From Blautia wexlerae DSM 19850 (GTDB lineage: Bacteria; Bacillota; Clostridia; Lachnospirales; Lachnospiraceae), in NCBI RefSeq assembly GCF_025148125.1, contig NZ_CP102267.1, forward strand, positions 1,870,501 to 1,934,500: a stretch of DNA of 64,000 bases. The letters run 5' to 3'. A model generated the notes under the pieces. It ran no database searches and was not told where the DNA came from. It worked only from the letters and a program-made list of their open reading frames with translations. The position numbers and the translations under genes are program-made. Numbering within the stretch: position 1 is the first letter of the stretch; each line of letters begins with the position of its first letter. This document shows positions 8,447 through 18,211 of this stretch, one piece after another.

Positions 8447-10094
8447 GGGTCTGACCCCAATGTGGTCAACTTAAGCCCAGAATGCTGAAAATTCAACGAT
8501 TCTGGGCTTATATTCTGGATTTTTTTATATAAATATCTTGACATATCCTCCTAAATATGTGGTTTATAGATTAAGCAATATTACGTTACCGGCGAAATAT
8601 TTATCTATTCCAATACGTAGGAGGTATGCCATATGAATCGAACTAATATTTGTAAAAATATCGTCCAATCCATTAAAGATTATATCACAGATCAAGTTAA
8701 ACTGGAACCCCATCGGGTGGAAAAACATTTTGTACGGCGAAGAAAACTTTCACTTTTGCAAGTTATTATTTATCTGTTCTTTTCTTCAAAAGCTTCCATG
8801 TTCCAGAATCTTTCACAGATCAGAGAAGAACTTGGCACACTTTCTTTTCCGGATGTTTCAAAACAGGCACTTTCCAAAGCCAGACAGTTCATTAATCCTT
8901 CACTGTTTAAGGAACTTTATTATCTTTCTGTTGATCTGTTTTACAGCCAGATCCCTTCAAGAAAGCTGTGGCAGGGTTATCATCTTTTTGCAGTAGATGG
9001 TTCCAGGATCGAACTTCCGAATTCAAAATCAACTTTTGATTTCTTTGGTGAAATGTCCACTATCCTGATCCAAACCGACGTTATACCATGGGACTGGCTT
9101 CCATAATTTATGATGTTCTGGATGATTATATCCTTCATGCATCTATCCATAAATTTCTTTCCTCTGAACGAGCAGCTGCATTAGAACATCTTAAAGTTCT
9201 TGAAGATATGGGACTATATAACAACAGTATTATTATTTTTGACAGAGGTTATTATTCAGAAGATATGTTCCGCTACTGTGTAGAGCATGGGCATCTCTGT
9301 GTTATGAGACTGAAAGAGGGAATCAATTTATCTAAAAAATGCAATGGTGATATGATTTCCATTCTTCAGGGAACTTCAAAAGAAGGTACTTCCGATGTAC
9401 CTATACGTGTCCTTGAGATTCCGCTTGATGATGGCACAAAAGAATATCTTGCAACAAACCTGTTTGATCCTGCTGTTACAAAAGATATGTTCCGGGAACT
9501 TTACTTCTACAGATGGCCTGTAGAACTTAAGTACAAAGAACTAAAAAGCCGCTTTGCCATGGAAGAGTTTTCCGGTGCTACTGCAGTGTCTATACAGCAG
9601 GAATTTTATATAAATATGCTTTTATCGAATCTGGCCTCCCTTATAAAAAATGAAGCAGATGAGGAAATACAGATTTCTGCCAAAAGCACAAATAAGTTCC
9701 GTTATCAGGCCAATCGTGCATTTATCATTGGACGGATCAAAAGTATTGTTCCCAAAATACTCTGCGGACTGTTTGAGCTTTCAATTATTGAACAGTTATA
9801 TACAGATGCTGTACGCTGCAGATCACAGCTCCTGCCCGGCAGGTCGTTTCCAAGGAAGAAATTGAAATCCAAGGGACGTTCACATTTTCGAAATAAAAAA
9901 GCTTCTTTTTAAAATAGAGCCAGCATTCATCAATAGGCTTATTTAAGTGCGGTCATTTTTATAAATCTTCTAGTTTCCAACAAAACAGCAACTGTTTTCT
10001 AGCATAAACCGATTTGTTTTGTAGTTTGCATTGGAGGCTATTCGCTAATATGCCCCTAAGTTGACGCTAGGTTGACCACATTGGGGTCTGACCC
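8447..10094 (+). mobile_element. Complete IS4-family-like insertion sequence
   Basis: The element is bounded by 24-base inverted repeats at 8447-8470 and 10071-10094 that differ at one position. The left end begins GGGTCTGACCCC, so each end is itself a small palindrome. Total length is 1648 bases and it holds one transposase gene, now frameshifted. I could not find a convincing target-site duplication. It cuts into the gene that follows at 10104. Confidence 0.75.
8633..9912 (+). pseudogene. IS4-family transposase, frameshifted
   Basis: The two halves are in different frames. The first (8633 to about 9055) carries the first catalytic aspartate in AVDGSR. The second (from about 9060 to 9912) carries the second in FDRGYYSED and the YREK signature Y-x2-R-x3-E-x6-K in YFYRWPVELKYKELK. 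Near 9055-9065 a one-base change shifts the frame: after FGEMS the relative-like sequence NPDPNRRYTMGLAS continues in the other frame. Both halves are otherwise intact, so decay is recent. A programmed frameshift is possible but I see no classical slippery heptamer there. Confidence 0.8.
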
Positions 10095-10103
10095 TATGAA
10101 GTA

Positions 10104-10697
10104 TTGGATCAAAAAGAATATCAAGAAGAAGTATTGTTTCATCAGGATATAGCAAATAATAATAAGGAAGGCGGATACCAGATTTTGTTTTGGGAGGTTC
10201 TGCCATATAAAGTACCAATAGCAACTCAGAGTGCCATGGTATTACCATATGATATGGAAGGTGATATACTTAATGACGTGGGTAACATGGATAAATCTGT
10301 GAGGATGCAATATGTTCATATAGCGGTATTACCGTTGGAGGAAAAAAGTGTTGTATTGGCATTTTATCATAAGAGGGATAAGATTTATCGAAGATTACGA
10401 CATCAAATAAATACTACTTCACGGGAAAAAGTATTACAGTATATAAATTATTTAATATTTGAGCATACAGAAAATATCTATTTTTCTAAGACAATAGAAG
10501 AAGAATTAAAAAATAATAAGATGATTGAAAAAGTGAGTCAGGAAGCAAATGGGCTTCCTACATTTGGACATTTGAGTGTCGATAATATGTTTGGAATGGA
10601 TTATGAGGCTGTAAAACCAGAAGATATACCTAATTTTTTAGATGAAAGTTGGGCTATTAAAGAAAAGGTAGACGATGAAAAAGACGAAGATAAATGA
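10104..10697 (+). pseudogene. C-terminal part of a DUF4238-like protein, cut by the IS
   Basis: 197 codons are open, but no ribosome site precedes the possible TTG start at 10104 and the frame begins right at the insertion sequence boundary, so the N-terminal half was probably lost on insertion. The visible part (VPIATQSAMVLPYDMEG, then HIAVLPLEEKSVVLAF and REKVLQYINYLIFEHTENIYFSKTIEEE) follows the pattern of DUF4238: a 'protected epitope' strand, a hydrophobic 'PLs' strand and a helix beginning with IN. DUF4238 proteins have no settled function; some sit in defence islands. The assignment is inference. Confidence 0.45.
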
Positions 10698-10882
10698 CTT
10701 TGTGTGGGGTTATTTAATGTAGCACAATTCTTGCTAAAAATTTTTATTAATGTTATTATTAAAGACAATAGGTTTCATTTAAGCCATTTATTGCTATACT
10801 TGGAATTTGGTTGAGTTGCATGAAGGTTACATTCAAAGGAAGACATCTTGTGGAAAATATAAAAATTGACGGAGGAGTGATT

Positions 10883-10969
10883 ATGAAAACTGGATTGGCA
10901 ATGTATGTGTGGATGCTGATGGGATACACTACGGGTACATGTGGGATTTGTAGCCAGATGACTGCATGA
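10883..10969 (+). CDS. 28-residue small protein with CGIC motif
   Basis: A short frame with a near-perfect GGAGGAG site (10871-10877) six bases before its ATG. The peptide is hydrophobic (MKTGLAMYVWMLMGYTTG) with two cysteines in TCGICSQM near the C terminus. It lies alone in the gap between the DUF4238 remnant and the HNH gene. It could be a genuine small membrane peptide or the leader of the next gene. I do not recognise a family. Confidence 0.45.
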   Translation: MKTGLAMYVWMLMGYTTGTCGICSQMTA

Positions 10970-11091
10970 AATAAACAATCATAAGAACGAGGTAGCGTTA
11001 TATAAATGAATTTGTGCCCAGAGGCCGTACCTCTAAATCCCACTTTAATAATCATTTATTATTGAAACAGTGTTCTATAATCAGGAGAAAT

Positions 11092-12321
11092 ATGATGTCG
11101 AAAAGAGAAAAGTGTGTTTATTGTGGAAAGGTAATTGTTACAAGAAGTAAAGAACATATTATTCAAAATGCTATTGGTGGATTATATGAGTCTGAAGATA
11201 TATGTTGTGATAAATGTAATAATTATATTAGTAAATATATTGATGCTCCTTTTACAAAAATTTTTAATCCAATAATTAGCCATATTGAACATTTTGCCAA
11301 GACAAATAATACTAAATCACATCCGCTTTGTACAGGAAAAGCCCAATATGATAATGAAATTTATAATGTTCAAATAAAGAATGGAAAAGTAGTAGGATGT
11401 CCTGAATTAAGTAAAAAGATGAAGTGTGATGCTTCTAAATTAGATTTTAAAATTATATCATATGATTTTAATATTGAAAACAATTCTTTCAAAAACGGAA
11501 TTGCAAAAATAGCTTTTAATTTTGCGATAGAAAAGGGAGTAGATTTTGAAATATTAAGAAAAGGTGTTGAAATAAATAAGAAGAATGAGGATATTGAAAA
11601 AATTTCTTTTAAGTTTCCGCTTATACCGTTTATTGCATTAAATCCAATAGATACTTATCTTGAATTAGAAACTAATATGGAGTTTTATCATAATTTAATC
11701 TTATTCAGCCAAGAAAATATGCTTTGGTGTTATGTGGATTTGTTTAATACATTTCAGTATTATGTACTTTTGTCAGAAGAATGGGATAATAATATATATA
11801 TTTCGGAAAACTACTTGCAGCTTTTGCAAAAATTAGACAGAAAAAACCCACAATTTTACATAAGAAGACCTAAGGATATACTTACATATGCAATGTATTT
11901 TAATGTGAAACCTTGTATGGAGATAAATATTTTAAAGAAGCGTGTGGAAGTAGCAATACAAAAAGAGTCATTAAAGAAGAATATGTCCGATGTAATTTCT
12001 GATAAATTAGGAATGGATTATTTCCAGGTTGATAAGTTCAAAGAAATGGAAAGAAAAGAAAAAAGCTCTAGTTTTTATGATTTGATGGGATTTTATTTGG
12101 AAAGTTTGTTACTATATTTTGATGCAGATGATAAATTAAAAGATAATACTTTTAGACAAGTAACCAAAATAATCAAAGAAGGATATAGCGAAGTGGTATC
12201 ATATCCGTTACTTATAAATATGCTTGTCAAAAAAAGAAAAATAAATATTTACTCATATACTATGAAAAAATTTAAGAGAATGGATGCTTTTCTTACTAAA
12301 ATTGATAAAATAGAAGTATAA
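11092..12321 (+). CDS. HNH endonuclease-like protein (HNH_5 type)
   Basis: A 409-residue protein starting at the ATG at 11092, which has AGGAG at 11083-11087 (an upstream extension to 11014 lacks one). The N terminus is a compact zinc/HNH module: CVYCGK, SKEHIIQNAIGG, then CCDKCNN, giving two CxxC knuckles and the EH catalytic pair. The remaining 330 residues are lysine-rich, largely helical and unrecognised. Such proteins are frequent in defence islands and are assumed to cut DNA or RNA. The gene is strikingly AT-rich. Confidence 0.75.
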   Translation: MMSKREKCVYCGKVIVTRSKEHIIQNAIGGLYESEDICCDKCNNYISKYIDAPFTKIFNPIISHIEHFAKTNNTKSHPLCTGKAQYDNEIYNVQIKNGKVVGCPELSKKMKCDASKLDFKIISYDFNIENNSFKNGIAKIAFNFAIEKGVDFEILRKGVEINKKNEDIEKISFKFPLIPFIALNPIDTYLELETNMEFYHNLILFSQENMLWCYVDLFNTFQYYVLLSEEWDNNIYISENYLQLLQKLDRKNPQFYIRRPKDILTYAMYFNVKPCMEINILKKRVEVAIQKESLKKNMSDVISDKLGMDYFQVDKFKEMERKEKSSSFYDLMGFYLESLLLYFDADDKLKDNTFRQVTKIIKEGYSEVVSYPLLINMLVKKRKINIYSYTMKKFKRMDAFLTKIDKIEV

Positions 12322-12649
12322 GATGTTTATGTATCCAGTGATAATAAAGATTTTTGTTTCGATAATAAAATATTTTAAGATTTTTTAATGTTATCTAGGA
12401 TAATGAATGTGCATTATTAAATGTAGTTTTGAAAAATTCAGCAATAAGCATATTTTAGAGTACATATTTTGGCATAAGAGCTTGAGTTATGTAAAAAGTA
12501 TTGTAAGATTGTAGTAATAAAAGATAAATAAAGGGTTGACAGAAATTATGAAAAAAATTTGCTGCAACGAAAAAAATAGAATATATAGATGGAACATCGG
12601 ATAAAGATAAATTTTTGCTTATGTAAATGTAAAGAGAGGTAAGTAGAAA
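12322..12649. other. Gene-free AT-rich spacer
   Basis: No full gene is visible. A short frame ending just upstream of 12650 (KFAATKKIEYIDGTSDKDKF) looks like the tail of a lost gene. A TTGACA at about 12537 could be a -35 box for the following cassette, but I see no convincing -10 at the right distance. Confidence 0.4.
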
Positions 12650-13120
12650 TTGATAGTAGTATTGAAGGATTCTCTAACGGGTAATATAGTCGGAATTATT
12701 TCTTTGATAATAGGGATAATTAGCTTGATTATAACTGTAAAGACAATGCGATCAGCAAGAAGAATTGAAAGAGATATAAAAGAAGCAGAAGTAAAAGCTA
12801 TAGATAAAGATCGTTTTAATAAATATAAAGAAAGCTGCATAAAAAAATTAGAATTGAAAAGAAAGGTTGTAGCAGATGAGGGAGTTGTAACATATTCTTT
12901 ATGCAATGATGTATTGGCAAATCTTAATGATTTGCGGGGATATGATCGAGTTATATCAAAAAAAGATATGGATTGTATTAATGAGAAGCGTGAAGAATTG
13001 ATGAAAATATCGAAAGAGCTAAATGGGCAGAAAAAAGATAATTTAGAAGATTCTCAAAAATTTGATGTAATAGTTTCTGATATTTTGAATATATTGAAAA
13101 AAGGAGAATATGCATTATGA
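12650..13120 (+). CDS. Membrane-anchored coiled-coil protein of unknown function
   Basis: A 156-residue protein, probably starting at a TTG (12650) after GAGAGGT. One N-terminal membrane helix (about residues 10-30, GNIVGIISLIIGIISLIITV) is followed by a basic stretch and a long helical, charged region likely to form a coiled coil. It overlaps the next gene by four bases (ATGA), so the two are translated together. No family is recognised. The anchor-plus-helix architecture is common among small membrane effectors in defence loci, which is context only. Confidence 0.6.
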   Translation: MIVVLKDSLTGNIVGIISLIIGIISLIITVKTMRSARRIERDIKEAEVKAIDKDRFNKYKESCIKKLELKRKVVADEGVVTYSLCNDVLANLNDLRGYDRVISKKDMDCINEKREELMKISKELNGQKKDNLEDSQKFDVIVSDILNILKKGEYAL

Positions 13121-13566
13121 TGGGAGATCATGTGGAAGGTTTTATTAGAGGATTAATAGAACAAACAAGAGAAGGAAAATTGGATTGGAAACCATTTTCT
13201 TCTTTTAAAAATAGAAGAGATATTTTAGAAGAACTGGAAAATGGACGAGGCGATTTTGATTATATGACAAATTCTATAAAAGAGTCAAAATCTTATTTTT
13301 TACAATCAGGAGAAGGATTTGTTTTTTTATTTGAAATCTATCATGGAGATCCACAAGCAGCCTCTTCTTTGGATAATACGATAGGGTTGATGGTGAAAAT
13401 CAATAGTGTATTACCACTTAATAGCTTATTAGGATATACAGAATCAATGCAAGAGGAAATGGAAAAATTAAAATTACTGGTAGAAAATTATCTTGAAGAA
13501 AAATACTGTTATCCGGATGTGCTATATAGTTTTATGGATAAGGTGCTTGATGATAAAACAGAATAG
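13117..13566 (+). CDS. Soluble partner protein of unknown function
   Basis: A 149-residue acidic protein, start ATG at 13117 or 13120, with AAGGAG upstream and a four-base overlap with the membrane protein gene. A central strand-rich core (SYFLQSGEGFVFLFEIYHGDP, then DNTIGLMVKINSVLPLNSLL) is flanked by helices. I do not recognise it. The tight coupling suggests that the two products work as a pair. Confidence 0.6.
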   Translation: MMGDHVEGFIRGLIEQTREGKLDWKPFSSFKNRRDILEELENGRGDFDYMTNSIKESKSYFLQSGEGFVFLFEIYHGDPQAASSLDNTIGLMVKINSVLPLNSLLGYTESMQEEMEKLKLLVENYLEEKYCYPDVLYSFMDKVLDDKTE

Positions 13567-13600
13567 ATATTTTGTGTTTGCAAAAGCTAGTTTAGTGAAA

Positions 13601-13630
13601 AGGGTTTCTGAGTAATCAGAGGCTTTTTTT
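13601..13630 (+). terminator. Terminator of the two-gene cassette
   Basis: GTTTCTGA and TCAGAGGC arms with a GTAA loop are followed by seven T residues. Confidence 0.7.
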
Positions 13631-13658
13631 GTACTCTAAAGTTGTTCCTGACTTGACA

Positions 13659-13921
13659 TAAGGAGGAGACATGTCACTGGTAGGCACAAGACCACCGACA
13701 CTGGATGAATGGGATAAGTATGAACTGCATCATCGAGCACGACTTGCGATAAAACCAGGGATTACTGGTATGTGGCAGGTGAGGGGAGAAGCGATATTAC
13801 GGATTTCGAGGAAGTTGTGAAACTGGATATGAAGTATATTGCGAATTGGAACTTTGGATTGGATATTAAGATTTTGATTAAGACGGTGGCTTCGGTTTTG
13901 AGGCATGAAGGGTCGATGTGA
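13659..13921 (+). pseudogene. Remnant of an undecaprenyl-phosphate sugar transferase
   Basis: Only the C-terminal 85 residues of a WcaJ/EpsL-type phosphoglycosyl transferase remain: [26 protein letters not shown], then [17 protein letters not shown] after a shift. One base is missing near 13783 (the family word WQVSGRSD is broken), and a TAA stands just upstream. It is a dead fragment of a capsule or exopolysaccharide gene that entered the island by rearrangement. Confidence 0.75.
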
Positions 13922-13925
13922 GTGA

Positions 13926-14129
13926 AAGACCGGAAGTGGAGAATCATATGAAATTTTAGATAATAAGACAAAGGTTATCTTAGGCACAAAAGACAAAGGT
14001 CAAAAACCATTTACTGCTATTTTATGTTTTGCGAGTGATAGTGATATGAATGAGTATGTGAAAGAAAATCCTGATTGTTATGAGAATATATTATCAAAAG
14101 CAAAATTTCCACAAGATTATTTGGAGTAG
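13926..14129 (+). pseudogene. C-terminal fragment of an unrecognised protein
   Basis: 67 codons without a start, following the sugar transferase remnant. The sequence is ordinary and soluble (DNKTKVILGTKDKGQKPF, DSDMNEYVKENPDCYENIL). It probably marks another deletion junction. Confidence 0.35.
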
Positions 14130-14177
14130 AACTGTGTCAGAGAAGAACATAACATTAAAATTGCTATGGTAACATAA

Positions 14178-14226
14178 AAGACTCCCACATGACATGTAGT
14201 GTGTTTCATGGGGAGTCATTTTTGTC
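14178..14226. terminator. Bidirectional terminator
   Basis: GACTCCC pairs with GGGAGTC around a long loop. T-rich sequence follows on the plus strand and A-rich sequence precedes it, so it can serve the leftward nuclease gene as well. Confidence 0.55.
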
Positions 14227-14229
14227 TCG

Positions 14230-15026
14230 TTATGCGGTCTTCTGTACAGCCAGAGCTTTGATTTCTTCTAAGGTCAGGTCTGTAAAAGCGGCAATATCTT
14301 CGTAAGTGAGTTTACCGGAAGCCAGCATACGCTTAGCAATTTCAATGCGTTCAGCTTTTCGCATATTTTCCATTTCTCTGCACATAGTCAAAACTCCTTC
14401 CTCATCTTCTTTAAAATAACGTACCCTGTCAGCAAGTATTTTATAATACATATCTTTCGGATCAGTACAGGAAAAATCGTGCATTAGTTTTCCGAGTTCG
14501 GTTTCATTTTTAATTTGGGAATTTACATAAATAATATGAGCTTCATCACCAAATGGTTCGCCGGTTTCCTGGATGATGCGGTCAACATGATAAATTGGAA
14601 GCCCGGCTTTTAATACATCATTTTCGGTAATAAAAATCACATAGGTTTCAGTGAGGGCATCATATTTATCGCCAGCTTCAGTGATATTGGCATCTATAAG
14701 ACTGCTATTATATCTTGCACGTTTTGCACCGGCACCACGATCACTTCTTTGGATTTCTATATTATAAGTGCGGTTATTGGTATCGACAGCTAATATATCC
14801 AGGCGAACAGAACGTCCCTGTAAATTTTTTATATCATATTGTCCCTGCACAGACTGTACTTTAAGGTCATGCCTTTGCAAAATGATTTGAAGTAGAAATT
14901 CAGCACATGTCTTATCTTCAAAAACTTTACTCATAAAATCATCGTCTAAAAGGCGGAAACCTCTAAGGCGTTGTAGATCTTCTTTATGTTTTGTTCAAAA
15001 TCTAGTGCTTCTTCTGTATTATTCAT
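14230..15026 (-). pseudogene. Rpn-type PD-(D/E)XK nuclease, frameshifted near its start
   Basis: The main frame (14230-14934, 234 residues) holds the PD-(D/E)XK core: RLDILAVD and YNIEIQRSD supply the acidic and Q/K positions. This is the Rpn (recombination-promoting nuclease) family. The natural N terminus begins at an ATG at 15026 (MNNTEEALDFEQ) and continues in the main frame as KHKEDLQRLRGFRLLDDDFMSK. The two parts are separated by a one-base loss in an A run at about 14995. An internal ATG at 14934 could still give a shortened protein that lacks about 30 residues, so activity is uncertain. Confidence 0.7.
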
Positions 15027-15055
15027 TGTGAAAACACCACCTGCTTTCCTTTAAA

Positions 15056-15514
15056 ATGGGATATAGTGAACATGAATTTCTATATCTTTATTTTAACATG
15101 ACAAATAGTAATCCTCAATACCTCAATTTTAAAAAGCCAAATACCGATGAAGAATCAAGGGGAAATATAGAGAGGGATTACCTTAATATTCATCCAACAG
15201 TTAAAGAGATGTTGAATGAAATTAATGATTTACAAATAGAAATTCATCCGATTTTTGGTTTTAAAAAATGTGTAGAAGCAATAGAAGCAGAGTATCCAGT
15301 TAAAATTGTAATACATAAAGAGATCCCAGGAGACTTTTATTCAGATGACGAAACAATACAATTAGTATATGAGTTATATGACCAAAGAGTTGATAAAGGT
15401 ATTTGTTGTGTTTTTCGTTATAATAATTTGCTAGCAAAGAATGTATTGCCAAGCTATGTTTGCGATTATAAAAAACGAGTCGGGTTATTTCAAAGATCTG
15501 TGGATTTAGTATAG
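15056..15514 (+). CDS. Hypothetical protein, possibly N-terminally truncated
   Basis: 152 residues, acidic, unrecognised. No ribosome site is visible before the ATG at 15056, and an internal ATG (residue 15, MTNSNPQYLNF) is no better. It starts only 29 bases from the divergent Rpn gene. It may be the tail of a longer protein or a weakly translated island gene. It ends about 100 bases before the first small RNA promoter. Confidence 0.45.
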   Translation: MGYSEHEFLYLYFNMTNSNPQYLNFKKPNTDEESRGNIERDYLNIHPTVKEMLNEINDLQIEIHPIFGFKKCVEAIEAEYPVKIVIHKEIPGDFYSDDETIQLVYELYDQRVDKGICCVFRYNNLLAKNVLPSYVCDYKKRVGLFQRSVDLV

Positions 15515-15612
15515 GTTTTTATTCTGAGGGAGTATTTTTGATTTTGCTTGCTTTGTGTGATGAATTAGAAAAAGTGAGGTAATAACAAAGAAAAGGATTT
15601 GCAAAAATCAAG

Positions 15613-15641
15613 TTGATATATTTATATTAGAATAGTAATAT
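15613..15641 (+). promoter_or_regulatory. Promoter of small RNA copy 1
   Basis: TTGATA (15613-15618) and TAATAT (15636-15641) are separated by exactly 17 bases. The start is expected near 15648. The second small RNA gene has the same layout. Confidence 0.8.
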
Positions 15642-15647
15642 TATGTT

Positions 15648-15812
15648 AACAACAGACAACAAGAGTGTCTGTTAAGCATTAAAGTAAGATGTTGTGCCAG
15701 AAAGCAGTATCTTAGTAGCTTAATATGGGTTTTACATTTACCGCAAGCTGGCTAGAGAGAAATTCTTGAAAGAAAATGTTAAAAGGCTCTGTTTGAACAC
15801 AGGGCCTTTTTA
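15648..15812 (+). ncRNA. Structured small RNA of unknown family, copy 1
   Basis: About 165 bases between a sigma-A-type promoter and a terminator hairpin (AAGGC-CTGT, loop, ACAG-GGCCTTTT). It contains no open frame of note. By eye it is about 80 percent identical to the segment at 25834-26001. Helices seen: 15652-15657 with 15667-15672, 15685-15690 with 15709-15714, and a long-range helix 15734-15739 with 15774-15779. Base changes between the copies keep these paired (see findings). It does not match any riboswitch, 6S, SRP, tmRNA or RNase P pattern I know. It lay about 120 bases upstream of the promoter of the ATPase gene before IS21 inserted. Confidence 0.8.
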
Positions 15813-15931
15813 AGTGAAAAAATTTTATTTTATTTGGATTTGCAGGAGATGACAAGCAACGAATCTGAAAAAATATACACAACTATTAGTGAATGTGTCG
15901 AATGAAAACCTTAGATAAGAATAGTAAAACC

Positions 15932-15960
15932 TTGCAGGTAGGCAAAGGGTAAGATATAAT
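15932..15960 (+). promoter_or_regulatory. Original promoter of the Septu-like ATPase gene, now stranded
   Basis: TTGCAG (15932-15937), 17 bases, TATAAT (15955-15960). A ribosome site (GAAGGTGA, 15979-15986) follows. Directly after it the IS21 element begins, and the gene that these signals served now starts at 19935. Confidence 0.75.
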
Positions 15961-16589
15961 CAATATATATTAGACAAAGAAGGTGACGCAGTGAATGCAA
16001 ATTACGCTTAAACGGAACGCCAGTTCCGCTACTGCGGAACGGCTATTCCATTTTTAACGGTACGAAGTACCGCTAGATTACATCATTCTGTTTCACGCAT
16101 ATTTATACCGTTCATCTCCAGACGATACGTATGGTGCTTATCCGTGATTCGTGTAAGACACGCATCGGCGTAGGTGTTATCGGCAAACATATCAAACCAT
16201 GTACTGACTGGAAACTGTGAGATGACTACAGTTGATTTCCTTCCATCCCTGGTGTCAAGGACTTCAAAAAGATCCCGGCATTTATCAAGATCGAGATCCA
16301 TAAGGCCAAAATCATCGATCACAAGAAGATCCAGCTTGGTCAGCTTATTCAGGTAATCCAGATTTGTGGATTTGATACGTGCCTGTTCCATTTCGCTCAT
16401 AAGAGTGTTCGCTTTTATATACTTTACACTCTTAGACTGCTTCATTGCAGTTACACAAAAAGCATTGATTAGATAAGTTTTTCCACTGGCGGAAGATCCT
16501 TGATGTTAGAATATAAATAGTACAAAATAAACATGACCATTTTCAATAAATATTATATGATAGTCATAGATCAAGAGAGGAGAATGGTT

Positions 16590-16883
16590 ATGGCAAGAGG
16601 TACAAGGTATTCACAAGAGTTTAAGGAAGATGCAGTAAGATATCGGTTGGAGCATCCTGAGATTGCGCTTCGTAAGTGTGCTGAAAATCTTGGAATTAGT
16701 GAATCAGCACTAAAGACTTGGATGAAATCAGCAAAGGAACATGAAGGAACTGTTCCTACTCGTGGTTCAGGCAATTACGCAAGTGATGAAGCAAAAGAAA
16801 TCGCACGTCTGCAACGAGAATTACGCGATACAAAGGATGCACTTGAAGTGTTAAAAAAAGCAATCGGTATTCTGGGAAAATGA
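16590..16883 (+). CDS. IS3-family transposase OrfA (HTH)
   Basis: 97 residues from the ATG at 16590, with AGGAG seven bases upstream. It has a helix-turn-helix of the transposase_8 type (YSQEFKEDAVRY, ALRKCAENLGISESALKTWM) and a leucine-zipper-like tail (IARLQRELRDTKDALEVLKKAIGIL). It binds the ends and pairs with OrfB. Its stop overlaps the OrfB start (ATGA), so coupling rather than frameshifting is the likely mode of expression. Confidence 0.88.
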   Translation: MARGTRYSQEFKEDAVRYRLEHPEIALRKCAENLGISESALKTWMKSAKEHEGTVPTRGSGNYASDEAKEIARLQRELRDTKDALEVLKKAIGILGK

Positions 16884-17803
16884 CAAAAACTCTTTACGCT
16901 GCTACATCTAAATATGTAGAAGAAATTAACAACCTGCCTGTGAAACGTCAAGTTTCTGTCAGCGGGATACTGAAAAAATTGGACGTTTCACGATCTGGTT
17001 ATAATGCATGGAAGAAGCGGGTTCCTTCGGACACGTCTATTCGTCGAACTGTTTTAAAAGAAAAAATCCAAAAGATTTATGATGATTCACATCAAAACTA
17101 TGGTGCTCCTAAAATTGCAGCTGAATTGCGGAAATCCGGAGAAACTATTACTGAAAAAACAGTGGGAAATTATATGCGTCAAATGGGAATAAAAGCGCAA
17201 TGGATCAAACCGTATACTCAAACAACCATTGATTCTGATCTAAGCCAGAAACTAAAAAATATTTTGAACGAAAAATTTAATCCAGAACATCCAGATGCTG
17301 TATGGTGCTCAGATATCACTTATATTTGGACATATGAAGGATTTGTATATCTTACCAGTATTATGGATCTATATTCCAGAAAAATCATTTCCTGGGTACT
17401 AAGTGAGACGCTGGAGGCATCTCATGTAGTAAAATGTATTGAAAAGGCAAAACAGTCCAGACATATTGAAAATCCGCTTATTTTTCATTGTGACAGAGGA
17501 TGTCAATATGTATCAGAAGCATTTCACAAGGCAACGGAAGGAATGATTCACAGCTATTCCAAGAAGGCTTATCCTTGGGACAATGCTTGCATAGAATCGT
17601 TCCATGCCCTTTTAAAACGAGAGTGGATTAATCGTTTCAAAATTTTCAATTATACTCATGCATATAAATTGATTTTTGAATATATCGAGACGTTCTACAA
17701 CACCGTCCGTATTCATAGTCATTGTGGATATTTATCTCCAAATGAATATGAGGAACAATATCTAAAAAATCTGGAAACGACTGTAACAAGCTTAGCAAGT
17801 TAA
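16880..17803 (+). CDS. IS3-family transposase OrfB (rve integrase core)
   Basis: 307 residues. An HTH_21-like region (DSHQNYGAPKIAAELRK) precedes the DDE core: aspartates in WCSDITYIW and FHCDRGCQY, and the glutamate in ACIESFHALLKRE. Length and motifs are complete, so this element is probably active. It is the youngest insertion in the island. Confidence 0.9.
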   Translation: MTKTLYAATSKYVEEINNLPVKRQVSVSGILKKLDVSRSGYNAWKKRVPSDTSIRRTVLKEKIQKIYDDSHQNYGAPKIAAELRKSGETITEKTVGNYMRQMGIKAQWIKPYTQTTIDSDLSQKLKNILNEKFNPEHPDAVWCSDITYIWTYEGFVYLTSIMDLYSRKIISWVLSETLEASHVVKCIEKAKQSRHIENPLIFHCDRGCQYVSEAFHKATEGMIHSYSKKAYPWDNACIESFHALLKREWINRFKIFNYTHAYKLIFEYIETFYNTVRIHSHCGYLSPNEYEEQYLKNLETTVTSLAS

Positions 17804-18211
17804 CAATTACATAAAAAGAGAAAATTGGTTGTATTTAATTTGTACTTTTTCTTGACATAAGACCACCTGTTACAATGAGATTCTTTCCTTCCTCTATCCA
17901 ATGGCAGGTACTCAGTCGCTCTATTGTCTGGGTATCAAGCTGACGTTCTGGACGGTAAATAGTATCGTCCAGATCCGCCGCCGGGTATCGCAGATGCGCT
18001 TCTTTCATCAGACGATTAAAGCGTTTATCTGCCCGTGCCTGCCACTCTGCATCAACCATTGATGCCATGCGTTCCATAAAAGTGTTCAGATCTGCATTGG
18101 GATCTTTCAACTGTTCTTCCAGGATATGTGCCATTTCTGGAACACGGAAACTCTTCAGACGCATGATCAGAGCCTGTTCCTGAGGTGTTAATGTAATGTC
18201 ATGGGATGAAC

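Larger units (their letters stand above)
16504..17858 (+). mobile_element. IS3-family (IS150-like) insertion sequence
   Basis: About 1355 bases with terminal TGT/ACA and imperfect inverted repeats (both ends contain AGTACAAA..TAAA). It encodes orfA and orfB and looks intact. It lies on the opposite strand within istB. I could not settle the exact target duplication. Confidence 0.75.
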
